From an uncultured Jannaschia sp. (GTDB taxonomy: Bacteria; Pseudomonadota; Alphaproteobacteria; Rhodobacterales; Rhodobacteraceae): DNA of 64,000 nt. The notes under the pieces were generated by a model, which did no database searches, was not told where the DNA came from, and worked only from the letters and a program-made list of their open reading frames with translations. The translations under genes were made by a program, and so were the position numbers. Location of the stretch: contig NZ_CANLTQ010000002.1 of assembly GCF_947494025.1 (NCBI RefSeq), positions 372,001 through 436,000 on the forward strand. The letters are read 5' to 3'. This document shows positions 8,573 through 16,504 of this stretch, one piece after another (position 1 is the first letter of the stretch; every line of letters starts with the position of its first letter).

Positions 8573-9171
8573 GACAGGACGGTCCGGGCATGCACGACGC
8601 GGCCGATGGCGGTGAGCAGGCAGAGGCTGCCGAAAACGACGGTCAACGGCACGAAATACCGCGGCAGGAGGCAAAGCAGGACGAAGAACAGGATCGTCTC
8701 CGTTCCTTCGAGCAGGCCGCGCGAATAGTAGAACGATTTCAGCCCCTGATTTTCCGTCGCCATGAGCCGCTTTTCCGCCTGGATGGCGTAGCCGAGAAAG
8801 CTCGTCCCGTTGACGTAGAAGGCGAGGAGAAGGAACGCCGCCGCGAGGGCGTTCGAGCGATCGAGGAGGGCGAAGGCGAAAGGCACGGCGCCGTAGAAGG
8901 CGAAATCGCACCAGATGTCGAGATAGCCGCCGAAATCGGTGCGCCGCGTCGCGCGTGCCACGGCCCCGTCGAGCCCGTCGAGCAACCGCGACAGAAGAAG
9001 CGGAAGAAGTGCCCAGCCCGGCGCGCCGAGGGCAATGGTCGCGGCGGTGGCCAGCCCGAGAACGAGGCCCGCAAGCGTCACCGCGTCGGCGCCCACGCCT
9101 CGCGCGGCGAGCGCCCGCCCCGCGTGGTCCAGCGGCGGGTCGATCAGGCGGCGGGCGGCGGCGTCGAGCAT
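8569..9171 (-). CDS. CDP-alcohol phosphatidyltransferase, YnjF-like
   Basis: 200 residues with several membrane segments. The catalytic signature is present as DGLDGAVAR followed by FGGYLDIWCD near residues 72-95. All four aspartates are there, but the gap between the AR and the following G is seven residues where the common pattern has eight. The family joins CDP-diacylglycerol to an alcohol (glycerol-3-phosphate, serine, inositol and others) at the inner membrane; the alcohol used by YnjF proteins is not established. It is the first gene of the ynj-like set and overlaps the binding-protein gene. The ATG at 9171 gives the normal family length; an in-frame extension upstream would run into the tRNA-Ser region. 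Co-occurrence with ynjBCD is shared with E. coli. Confidence 0.85.
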   Translation of the reverse strand: MLDAAARRLIDPPLDHAGRALAARGVGADAVTLAGLVLGLATAATIALGAPGWALLPLLLSRLLDGLDGAVARATRRTDFGGYLDIWCDFAFYGAVPFAFALLDRSNALAAAFLLLAFYVNGTSFLGYAIQAEKRLMATENQGLKSFYYSRGLLEGTETILFFVLLCLLPRYFVPLTVVFGSLCLLTAIGRVVHARTVLS

Positions 9172-9338
9172 AGGCCCTCGGGCATCGGAAAACGGTCGGC
9201 AACAGGGTGCCGAAGGGGGCGCCGCAGGGCAAGTGACCTCATCGTGTGCGCCCCTGCGTGGCCGCGTCGCATCCCCACCGGCGCGGCGGCGCGTCGTCCC
9301 TTTCCATATGCGGCGCACCGGTGTAGCCGGACGGGAAC

Positions 9339-9428
9339 GGAGGTGTGGCCGAGCGGTCGAAGGCACCGGTCTTGAAAACCGGCAGGCGTGAAAGCGTCTC
9401 GTGGGTTCGAATCCCACCGCCTCTGCCA
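9339..9428 (+). tRNA. tRNA-Ser (anticodon TGA)
   Basis: A 90-base class II tRNA. The acceptor 5' strand GGAGGTG pairs with CGCCTCT before G and an encoded CCA. The anticodon stem-loop is CCGGTCTTGAAAACCGG with anticodon TGA, followed by a long variable arm (GGCGTGAAAGCGTC) and the T arm GTGGGTTCGAATCCCAC. The long variable arm and anticodon identify serine. It lies between the divergent ynjF-like gene and the end of tctA. Confidence 0.97.
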
Positions 9429-9468
9429 AATCCGCGCCGATCCGGGACGCGGGCTGGACCGGCGGGCG

Positions 9469-10953
9469 TCAGCCCCGCCGCCGCCGCATCGCCCAGGTCA
9501 CGGCGGGAATGCACCAGACCGCGAAGGTGAAGAGGCCCAGCCCCGCCGCGATCGGTCGCTCGAAGAACGCGAGGAAGCTGCCGTCGGCCTTGATCATCGA
9601 CGTGATGAAGTTCTGCTCCAGCATCGGTCCGAGCACGAGGCCCAGGATCGCCGGCGCGATCGGGATGTCGTTCTCGTCCATCAGGAAGCCCAGCACGCCG
9701 AAGACCAGCATCAGACCCACCCCGAAGACGGAGTTGTTGATGGCGTAGGCGCCCACAATGCAGAACATCAGGATAATCGGCATCAGCACGTTGCGCGGAA
9801 TGGCAAGGATCGTGCCCGCCGTCTTGATCGCCACCCAGCCGAGCGGCAGCATGATCACATTGGCCAGAAGGAACACGATAAAGACCGCGTAGATCAGCTG
9901 CGGGTCGTTGATGAAGATCGTGGGGCCGGGATTGAGCCCTTTGATGTAGAGCACGCCGATCACGATGGCGGTGATCGAGTCGCCCGGGATGCCGAAGACG
10001 AGCGCGGGGATCCATGCGCCGCTCACCGCGCCGTTGTTGGACGCCCCCGCCTCGACGAGCCCCTCCACATGTCCGGTGCCAAACTTCCGGGGGGTGCGCG
10101 AGAAGCGCTTGGAGACGGCGTAGGAGATCCAGGCGGCGATGTCGGCCCCCGCACCCGGCAGCGCGCCGATGGCCGTGCCGAGGACGCTGCCGCGCAGGGT
10201 CTGCACGGGATAGGCGAGCAGGTTCCGCCATTGGCTGCGGAAGATACCGCTTCCCCGATCGGGCACGATGGCCGGCCGGCGCGTCGCGTCGACGAAGCTG
10301 CGCAGCACCTCGCTGACCGCGAAGAGGCCGATCATCGCGGGAATGAACTGGACGCCCGCCAAAAGCTCCACGCTGCCGAAGGTATAGCGCGGCTGACCGG
10401 CGGGATTGTCGATGCCCACCGTTGCCGCGAAGAGCCCGATGAGGAGCGCGACGAGCCCCCGCGCGACGGAGCCCGGCGACACGAAGATCGCGCAGGACAG
10501 GCCGAGCACGACGAGCCAGAAATACTCGAAGGACGAAAACCGGAGCGCGATCTCGGCCAGGACCGGCGACAGCGTCATCAGCACGATCGTCCCGAAGATG
10601 CCCCCGATGGCCGAGAAGACGAGCGCGGCGCCGAGCGCCTCCTCCGACCGTCCGGCCCGCGTCATCGCGTAGGCGTCCTCCACATAGGCGGCGCTCGCGG
10701 GCGTGCCGGGCATCCGGAGCAGCGCCCCCGGAATGTCGCCCGCGAAGATCGCCATCGCGGTGGCCGTCACGATCGCCGCGATGGCCGGGACCGGATCCAT
10801 GAAGAAGGTGATTGGAACGAGAAGCGCGGTCGCCATCGTCGCCGTCAGCCCGGGGATCGCGCCGACGAACATGCCGAACGCCGCGGAAGCGAGGATCACG
10901 AGAAGAACGAAGGGCTGGAAGACGAGTCCGAATGCCTCGGCCATGACCGACAT
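9469..10953 (-). CDS. tctA: Tripartite tricarboxylate transporter large permease (TctA)
   Basis: 494 residues, the normal TctA length, with about twelve hydrophobic segments. The family motifs are clear: GMFVGAIPGLTATMATALLVP near residue 27, FAGDIPGALLRMPGTPASAA near 90 and the second half IGALPGAGADIAAWISYAVSKRFS followed by GIPGDSITAIVIGVLYIKGL. It is the large inner-membrane subunit of a TTT solute importer that works with TctB and the periplasmic TctC, driven by the ion gradient. The start is 6 bases from the tctB stop. The substrate of this particular TTT system is unknown; tricarboxylates, aromatic acids and other carboxylates are known for relatives. Confidence 0.95.
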   Translation of the reverse strand: MSVMAEAFGLVFQPFVLLVILASAAFGMFVGAIPGLTATMATALLVPITFFMDPVPAIAAIVTATAMAIFAGDIPGALLRMPGTPASAAYVEDAYAMTRAGRSEEALGAALVFSAIGGIFGTIVLMTLSPVLAEIALRFSSFEYFWLVVLGLSCAIFVSPGSVARGLVALLIGLFAATVGIDNPAGQPRYTFGSVELLAGVQFIPAMIGLFAVSEVLRSFVDATRRPAIVPDRGSGIFRSQWRNLLAYPVQTLRGSVLGTAIGALPGAGADIAAWISYAVSKRFSRTPRKFGTGHVEGLVEAGASNNGAVSGAWIPALVFGIPGDSITAIVIGVLYIKGLNPGPTIFINDPQLIYAVFIVFLLANVIMLPLGWVAIKTAGTILAIPRNVLMPIILMFCIVGAYAINNSVFGVGLMLVFGVLGFLMDENDIPIAPAILGLVLGPMLEQNFITSMIKADGSFLAFFERPIAAGLGLFTFAVWCIPAVTWAMRRRRG

Positions 10954-10959
10954 GCGCGC

Positions 10960-11433
10960 CTACCAGAGAAAGCCGAGCGCGCCCGAGCGCGGCAGCGGCA
11001 CGAGGAGCAGGCGCCCGAAGGCCTGCTGGATGACGAGGGTGGCGAGCGCCGCGACCGGCAGCGCCACCCACCACCGGACCCGCGTCGCGAGCATCAGCGC
11101 GAGCAGGATCGCCACGGAGACGGGCACGAAACCGAGCCGCCCGGCGAGCGCGATGTAGCCCACCACCAGCCCGAGCGCGAGCGCGACGCGAGGCACCGCG
11201 CCCGGCAGCCGGACCCAGTCGGCCGGCCGCGCGCGGGGCAGGCCGTCGCGCGCGACGACACCCTGCCCCACCATGTAGGCGCCGAGCCCCAGCGCCAGCG
11301 CGGAGAGCGCGATCGGCATGGTCTCGGAGCCGTAGGACTGGTTCGGCAGGCGGGAAAAGCCCTCCGCCGACCAGCGGATCGCGATGGCCGCCAGGATCAG
11401 GATCAGCCCCAGCGCCGAATCGTTGAACTTCAC
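10960..11433 (-). CDS. tctB: Tripartite tricarboxylate transporter small permease (TctB)
   Basis: 157 residues with four hydrophobic segments (LGLILILAAIAIRW, ALALGLGAYMVGQG, LALGLVVGYIALAGRLGFVPVS and the paired segment after TRVRWW), the TctB/DUF1468 pattern. It partners TctA in the inner membrane. It reads from GTG at 11433, 27 bp after the tctC stop, and is probably on the same transcript. Sequence conservation in this family is weak, so the assignment relies on topology, length and position between tctC and tctA. Confidence 0.9.
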   Translation of the reverse strand: MKFNDSALGLILILAAIAIRWSAEGFSRLPNQSYGSETMPIALSALALGLGAYMVGQGVVARDGLPRARPADWVRLPGAVPRVALALGLVVGYIALAGRLGFVPVSVAILLALMLATRVRWWVALPVAALATLVIQQAFGRLLLVPLPRSGALGFLW

Positions 11434-11460
11434 GCCGGGCGCCCGGTCGAAGGGCCGCCG

Positions 11461-12441
11461 TCACTCGGCGGCAAGCCCGGCCTCCTTCATCACCGCGCCG
11501 AGGCTTTCGTCGTCGGCCGCGACGATCTCCGTCGCCTCCTCCGAACCGGCCCAGCGCAGGCCGAAGCCTCGGTCCTGCATGAAGGTCTGGTATTCCTCGC
11601 TCTCGTAGGCCGCCTTGATCGCGGATTCGAGCCGGTCGTGCACTTCCTCGGGGAGGCCGTCGGGCGCCGCGATGGCACGCCAGACGGCGTGGGTGTAATC
11701 CGTGCCGGTCGCCTCCATGACGGTGGGGACATCCGGGAACGCCTCCTGCCGCTCCTCCGACATCGAAGCGAGCGGCACGACGCGGTCCGCCTCGATCATC
11801 GCACGCCCCTCGGCCAGCGAGGACGGAACGATGTCGACGCCGCCCGCAACCATGTCGGTGATGCCCGGTGCCGCCCCCTCGCTCGGCACCCAGGTCACCT
11901 GATCGGGCGGCAGCCCCTCCGACATGAGCCAGCCGGCGAGGCCGAGATGCCAGATCCCGCCCTGCCCCGTACCCGAGCCCTTGAACGTGCCCTTGGGCTC
12001 CGACCGGATCGCCTCCAGAAGCGCGGCCGCGTCCTGATACTCGCTGTCGGCGGAAACCATGAGCCCGCCCGGATCCGCGTTGACGAGCGCCAGGACGTCG
12101 AAATTCTCGTAGGTCAGGTCGGTCAGCCCCTGCCAGTGCATCATGTCGATCTCGATCGTCATGACCCCGATCGTGTAGCCGTCGGGTTCAGCGTTCGCGA
12201 TGGCGCTGTGGCCGACCACGCCGGAGCCGCCGGTGCGGTTCACCACATTGACCGGCACGCCCAGATTTTCCTGCAGAAGCGACGCGAAGACCCGACCGAC
12301 AGCGTCGGTGCCACCGCCGGCGCCCCACGGCACGATCATCTGGATCGGCCGGGACGGGTAGTCCTGCGCCAGGACCGGCGCCGCCGTCGCGACGGTCGCG
12401 AGGGCCAGCGTCGCGCCGGCCAGCATCAATCTTCTCTGCAT
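11461..12441 (-). CDS. tctC: Tripartite tricarboxylate transporter substrate-binding protein (TctC/Bug family)
   Basis: 326 residues. MQRRLMLAGATLALATVATAAPVLAQDYPSRPI (seen in two parts: a signal peptide ending ALAVLAQ-like, then DYPSRPIQMIVPWGAGGG) is the hallmark of Bug/TctC periplasmic receptors. Further family features are GTDAVGRVFA, NRTGGSGVVGHSAIANAEPDGYTIGV, FKGSGTGQGGIWHLG and PSEGAAPGITDMVAGGVDIV. GGAGGAACGA precedes the ATG at 12441, giving a strong start. It is the first gene of tctCBA and is divergent from the GAF histidine kinase across a 285-bp region that should contain both promoters; I see no clear operator there. The ligand is not predictable from sequence. Confidence 0.94.
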   Translation of the reverse strand: MQRRLMLAGATLALATVATAAPVLAQDYPSRPIQMIVPWGAGGGTDAVGRVFASLLQENLGVPVNVVNRTGGSGVVGHSAIANAEPDGYTIGVMTIEIDMMHWQGLTDLTYENFDVLALVNADPGGLMVSADSEYQDAAALLEAIRSEPKGTFKGSGTGQGGIWHLGLAGWLMSEGLPPDQVTWVPSEGAAPGITDMVAGGVDIVPSSLAEGRAMIEADRVVPLASMSEERQEAFPDVPTVMEATGTDYTHAVWRAIAAPDGLPEEVHDRLESAIKAAYESEEYQTFMQDRGFGLRWAGSEEATEIVAADDESLGAVMKEAGLAAE

Positions 12442-12726
12442 TCGTTCCTCCCTAGGTGCATGCGCGGGAAAGTCGGCGGAATCCACCTCGCGATCCGTTT
12501 CCCCGTTCCGTCGGCGCGCCGGATTCCCTCCCCCGTGGCGCCTGCGTGGCCGAAGCTTTCCTCACGTCGACCGGACCTGTCAACGGGCCTTCACGGGTGC
12601 CGCCAGACGGTCCGTCCCGCTTGCCCGTACGTCGCCCATTGCCGGATCGTTTCAAATCGCTACGGTAACATTGTCCGCCTTTGTCTGTATCGGCGGACGT
12701 TTGCACCGGACGACGGGATTGCCGCG

Positions 12727-14139
12727 GTGACGGTCGGGACGAAGATTTTCGGGGTGGATGGCGCCTTGCGGGATGCGATAAAGTTTGCTGCGCCCGACCG
12801 CTCGGGTCCGGAACACGCCTCGACCCTTCGGACGTTGAACGCCTTTGCGGTGGACATCATCTCCATCCCGAATGTCGAGGATCTGTTCTGGTACGTCGCG
12901 CAAAACGTGGTCGGGCGCCTGAACTTCGTCGATTGCGTCATCTACCGCGCGGATGCCGAGGAGACGACGCTGACGCAGGCGGCCGCCCTGGGCGAGAAGA
13001 ACCCCTACGGGCGCACGATCATCAACCCGCTCCGGATCCCGTTCGGTCAGGGGATCACCGGCCAGGTCGCCGAAACGCGCGCGCCGATCGTCGTCGACGA
13101 TCTTCTGAAGGACCAGAACTACATCCCCGACACCCGTCCCGCCCGGTCCGAGATCTGCGTCCCGCTCGTCTCGCAGGGCAAGCTCGTCGGCGTGATCGAC
13201 AGCGAGCATCCCCAGATCGCCGCCTTCGGCGCGGCCGAACTCGAGGTGCTGACCACCGTCGCCGCGATGACGAGCGCGAAGCTCGAGCTTCTCGCCGAGG
13301 TGGAGCGGTCCAACCAGCGCTACCGCGACCTCGTGCAGTCGCATGCCCAACTCACCACGGAGACGAGCAACCGCAAGGCGCTCGAGACGGAGCTCTTCAA
13401 CGTCCGCAAGCTCGAGGCGATCGGCCGCCTGACCGGCGGGTTCGCGCACGGCTTCAACAACCTGCTCACGGTCATCGCCGGCAATCTCGAACTGATCGGC
13501 GCCGACCCGGCCGCGCCGCATTCCTGGGACTGCCTCGTCGATGCGAAGAACGCCGCGGATCGGGGCGCGCGGCTCATCCGCGACATGCTGGCCTTCGCGC
13601 AGAAGCTGCATCTCGACCCGAAGATCGTCGACGTGAACGCACTGGTGCGCGCGGCCTGCGAGGAGAACAGCCGCTCGCTGTCCCGCGACGTCGCGCTCGA
13701 ACTCGCGGCCGATCCCTGGCCGATCGAGGTCGACCCGGGCGCGGCGGAGATGGCGCTGGTCAACCTGATGATGAACGCGCGCGACGCGATGCCCGATGGC
13801 GGTCGTCTGACGATTTCGACCGAGAACGTCGTGCGCGATTTGCTCGACGACGAGGTCTGTCCCATCGACTGCCCGCCGGGCCGGTATGTCCGGCTTTCGG
13901 TTTCCGATCAGGGCGCCGGGATCGCCGAGGACGCCCGCCAGAGGATCTTCGACCCGTTCTTCACCACCAAGCAGGTGGGCGACGGGACCGGCCTTGGCCT
14001 GTCGATGGTGCAGGGCTTCGTGCGACAATCCGGGGGCGCGGTCCGGGTCCGCCCGAACACGCCCGAGGGGACCGTGTTCGACCTCTTCTTCCCGATCGTG
14101 TCGCGCCGGTCCGACGGGTCCGTCCGCGCGAATGGGTAA
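12727..14139 (+). CDS. Soluble GAF-domain sensor histidine kinase with altered H-box (HG instead of HD)
   Basis: 470 residues with no membrane segment. A GAF domain spans about 30-185 (NVEDLFWYVAQNVV, GITGQVAETRAPIVVDDL, ICVPLVSQGKLVGVID), followed by a short coiled linker to about 225. The HisKA-like segment LEAIGRLTGGFAHGFNN has His241 followed by Gly, where this kinase class nearly always has Asp. The ATPase domain is complete: NLMMNARDAMPDGG (N), SDQGAGI (G1), FDPFFTTK (F) and GTGLGLSMV (G2). There is no receiver domain and no response regulator nearby. It starts at GTG 12727 with GGGA 8 bases upstream; the longer open frame upstream is not coding. The stop overlaps or nearly touches the oxygenase gene, implying one operon. 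The ligand of the GAF domain is unknown. Confidence 0.85.
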   Translation: MTVGTKIFGVDGALRDAIKFAAPDRSGPEHASTLRTLNAFAVDIISIPNVEDLFWYVAQNVVGRLNFVDCVIYRADAEETTLTQAAALGEKNPYGRTIINPLRIPFGQGITGQVAETRAPIVVDDLLKDQNYIPDTRPARSEICVPLVSQGKLVGVIDSEHPQIAAFGAAELEVLTTVAAMTSAKLELLAEVERSNQRYRDLVQSHAQLTTETSNRKALETELFNVRKLEAIGRLTGGFAHGFNNLLTVIAGNLELIGADPAAPHSWDCLVDAKNAADRGARLIRDMLAFAQKLHLDPKIVDVNALVRAACEENSRSLSRDVALELAADPWPIEVDPGAAEMALVNLMMNARDAMPDGGRLTISTENVVRDLLDDEVCPIDCPPGRYVRLSVSDQGAGIAEDARQRIFDPFFTTKQVGDGTGLGLSMVQGFVRQSGGAVRVRPNTPEGTVFDLFFPIVSRRSDGSVRANG

Positions 14140-15238
14140 GCCGGACGTTTCATCAAACCGGGAGATGGCCTTGCACAGACGTCCGACCGACGCCGGTACC
14201 GATCTTCCGCTCATCAGCGTCGCCGGCCTCTTGGAGCACGACCCAAGCCGGGTCGCGTCCATCGCCGACGCGATCGGGGGGGCCGCGCGGGACGTCGGCT
14301 TCTTCCGCATCTGCGACCACGGAATCGATAGCGACCTGATCGAGCGCACCTATGCCGCGGCCCGGCACTTCTTCGCGCAGAACGACGCAGCGAAGATGCG
14401 ATACTATATCGGCCACAGCCCGAACCATCGCGGCTACGTCCCCTTCACGGAAAAGGGCGACTACCCGGACGAGGTCAACCGCAGCTACGAGGCGTTCGAC
14501 CTCGGCCTCGACCTGCCGCCCGACGACCCGGATTTCGTGGCCGGAAACCGGATGCTGGGCCCGAACGTCTGGCCCGACCTCCCCGGCTTTCGCGAGACGA
14601 TCGCCGAATATTACGGCCGGATCGCGCAGCTTGGCCGACTGATCTGCGGGGCGCTGGAACTGCATCTCGGCCTGCCCGCCGGCGCGATGACAGGACAGAT
14701 GAGCAAGCCGATCTCGCAGCTCCGCCTCCTGCACTACGTTCGCCGGACCGACGTCACCGACCACAAGTCGGTCAACATGGGCGCGCATACCGACTATGAA
14801 TGCCTCACCCTCCTGCATACCGGCAACGAGGGTTTGCAGGTGATGACGCAGGACGACCACTGGATCGACGTTCCTGTCGATCCGTCCGTGTTCGTCGTCA
14901 ATATCGGCGACATGCTGGAAGCCTGGACCAACGGTCTGCTCCGCTCGACGCCGCACCGGGTGCTTAACCTGCGCCCCGAACGCTTCTCGCTACCCTATTT
15001 CGTGGCCGCCAACTACCACACCGTGATCCGGCCTTTTCCCGAACTCGAAGGCCCCGACCGTCCCCCCCGCTACGAGCCGTTCACCGCCGGTGCGCATCTC
15101 GAGCGGATGCTGGTCCGAGATTTTCCCTATTTCCGCTTCCGGCTCGCGTGGGAGGGGAAGAACGCAACGGCACAGGGCGCACCGGGATCGACGACGAATC
15201 CGTTCGAGCGCCGCCTGAACGGCACCACTTCCTGCTGA
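14132..15238 (+). CDS. Isopenicillin N synthase-like 2OG-Fe(II) oxygenase
   Basis: About 360 residues. The N-terminal DIOX_N region has LPLISVAGL and ARDVGFFRICDHGI; the catalytic jelly roll has the iron triad in GAHTDYECLTLLH (HxD) and STPHRVLNL (distal His), and the 2-oxoglutarate-binding RFSLPYF (RxS). All ligands are present, so an active dioxygenase is expected, on an unidentified small substrate; amino-acid-like substrates are common in the family. The start is unresolved. ATG 14132 overlaps the kinase stop by 8 bases. ATG 14165 has GGGAG directly abutting it. TTG 14171 has the same GGGAG at the ideal 6-base spacing. It is followed after 4 bp by a LysE-type exporter. Confidence 0.87.
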   Translation: MGKPDVSSNREMALHRRPTDAGTDLPLISVAGLLEHDPSRVASIADAIGGAARDVGFFRICDHGIDSDLIERTYAAARHFFAQNDAAKMRYYIGHSPNHRGYVPFTEKGDYPDEVNRSYEAFDLGLDLPPDDPDFVAGNRMLGPNVWPDLPGFRETIAEYYGRIAQLGRLICGALELHLGLPAGAMTGQMSKPISQLRLLHYVRRTDVTDHKSVNMGAHTDYECLTLLHTGNEGLQVMTQDDHWIDVPVDPSVFVVNIGDMLEAWTNGLLRSTPHRVLNLRPERFSLPYFVAANYHTVIRPFPELEGPDRPPRYEPFTAGAHLERMLVRDFPYFRFRLAWEGKNATAQGAPGSTTNPFERRLNGTTSC

Positions 15239-15242
15239 TCGC

Positions 15243-15902
15243 ATGCCGCCTCTCGACTCCGTTCTCGCGGTCATCGCCGCCGGCTTCGCGCTCAGCGTCA
15301 CGCCGGGCCCGTCGATGCTCTACGTCCTGTCGCGCAGCGTCGGCCAGGGCCGCGCCGCCGGGTTCGCCTCGGCGATCGGGCTCTGCCTCGGCGGGATGCT
15401 CCTCGCCGTCGCGACGGCCCTGGGACTGGCCGCGCTCTTCTCGCTCTTCGGCTGGCTCGTCACCGTGCTGCGGATTGCGGGATCCGTGTATCTCGCCTGG
15501 CTCGGCATCGGCATGATCCTCGAGGCGCGCACGAACGCCCGAAAGGATCTCCACACCCGCACGGTAACCGATCGCTCCTTCTTCGACATCGTGCGGCAAG
15601 GGGTCTGGGTCGAGCTGCTCAACCCGAAGACGGTGCTCTTCTTCGCACTGTTCCTGCCGCCCTTCATCGACCCGAACCTTTCGGGATCGGGCGGGGGGAG
15701 CATCCGCATGCAGATGTTCGTTCTCGGCATCCTGGTCCCGCTCACCGCGATCCCGTCCGATCTGGTCGTGGCCTGGATGGGCGGAAAGATGTCCCGGACC
15801 CTCGACCGCCATCGCCGCCTGCGGGAGGTCATGGCCTGGATCGGCGGTGGCGTGCTCGTCGCCATCGCCATCGACCTGCAGCTCGGCTGGGCGTTCGGAT
15901 AA
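15243..15902 (+). CDS. LysE/RhtB family amino-acid exporter
   Basis: 219 residues with the LysE layout of about six membrane helices: an N-terminal LSVTPGPSMLYVLSRSVGQGRAAG (family signature TPGP followed by a glycine-rich turn), a second helix pair around GGMLLAVATALGLAAL, VYLAWLGIGMI, WVELLNPKTVLFFALFLPPFID and a C-terminal WIGGGVLVAIAIDLQLG. LysE/RhtB proteins export amino acids or close derivatives through the inner membrane. The start is 4 bp after the oxygenase stop without a good Shine-Dalgarno of its own, so translation is probably coupled. Context suggests it may export the oxygenase product; that is inference. Confidence 0.88.
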   Translation: MPPLDSVLAVIAAGFALSVTPGPSMLYVLSRSVGQGRAAGFASAIGLCLGGMLLAVATALGLAALFSLFGWLVTVLRIAGSVYLAWLGIGMILEARTNARKDLHTRTVTDRSFFDIVRQGVWVELLNPKTVLFFALFLPPFIDPNLSGSGGGSIRMQMFVLGILVPLTAIPSDLVVAWMGGKMSRTLDRHRRLREVMAWIGGGVLVAIAIDLQLGWAFG

Positions 15903-16000
15903 GGGCCGCGCGCCCGTCCGGACGCCTCGAAGCCTGTTCCGCGAAACCCTTTGGCCGCCGCTTCGTTGTTGGAGGGCACCGACGGCACAGGAAAAGAGCG

Positions 16001-16504
16001 ATGGTCGAGACGTTGACGGCGGAAATACCCGAGGATCTGCAGAACCGCATCCACGGCATCCTCAAAGAGGCCTGCGAGCGGGGACGCAATCTTGTTACGG
16101 CCGAAAGCTGCACCGGCGGGCTGATCGCCTCGCTCTTCACCGATGTCGACGGCTGCTCACGCGCCTTCGAGCGCGGCTACATCACCTATACGGACGACGC
16201 GAAGGCGGACATGCTGGGCGTGCCGCGGGACATGCTCGACGCGCACGGCGCCGTGTCCCGCCCGGTCGCGATCGCCATGGCGGAGGGCGCGCGTACGCGG
16301 TCCAATGCCTATTGCGCGCTGTCGGTGACGGGGTTCGCCGGACCCGCCGGCGACAACGAGGAGGGTCTCGTGCATTTCGGCTGTGCCGTCGAGGGCCGCG
16401 AGACCATGCACCGCGAGGCGCATTTCGGATCGCTCGGCCGGGGCGGCGTGCGTCTCGCCTGCCTTCGCACCGCGGTGGAGATGTTCGAGGAGGCATCGCA
16501 ATGA
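16001..16504 (+). CDS. pncC: Nicotinamide-nucleotide amidohydrolase PncC (CinA C-terminal domain protein)
   Basis: 167 residues, a stand-alone CinA C-terminal domain. NLVTAESCTGGLIASLFTDVDG near residue 30 contains the catalytic serine motif (TAESCTGG); further features are FERGYITYTDDAKADMLGVP, VSRPVAIAMAEGARTRSNA and ALSVTGFAGPAG. PncC deamidates NMN to nicotinic acid mononucleotide, recycling the NMN released by DNA ligase and other reactions into NAD synthesis. The end overlaps the nadE start by ATGA. Placement directly ahead of nadE supports the NAD-recycling role over older 'competence-damage' labels. Confidence 0.88.
   Translation: MVETLTAEIPEDLQNRIHGILKEACERGRNLVTAESCTGGLIASLFTDVDGCSRAFERGYITYTDDAKADMLGVPRDMLDAHGAVSRPVAIAMAEGARTRSNAYCALSVTGFAGPAGDNEEGLVHFGCAVEGRETMHREAHFGSLGRGGVRLACLRTAVEMFEEASQ

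Noticed and set aside
5456-8728. A 1090-residue plus-strand open frame over the ynj-like genes
   Set aside because: Very rich in Arg, Glu, Gln and His with no motif, and entirely antisense to four recognised genes.
9388-12726. N-terminal extension of the GAF kinase by about 1100 residues
   Set aside because: The extension runs antisense to tctABC and starts inside tRNA-Ser; family similarity begins only after about 12750.
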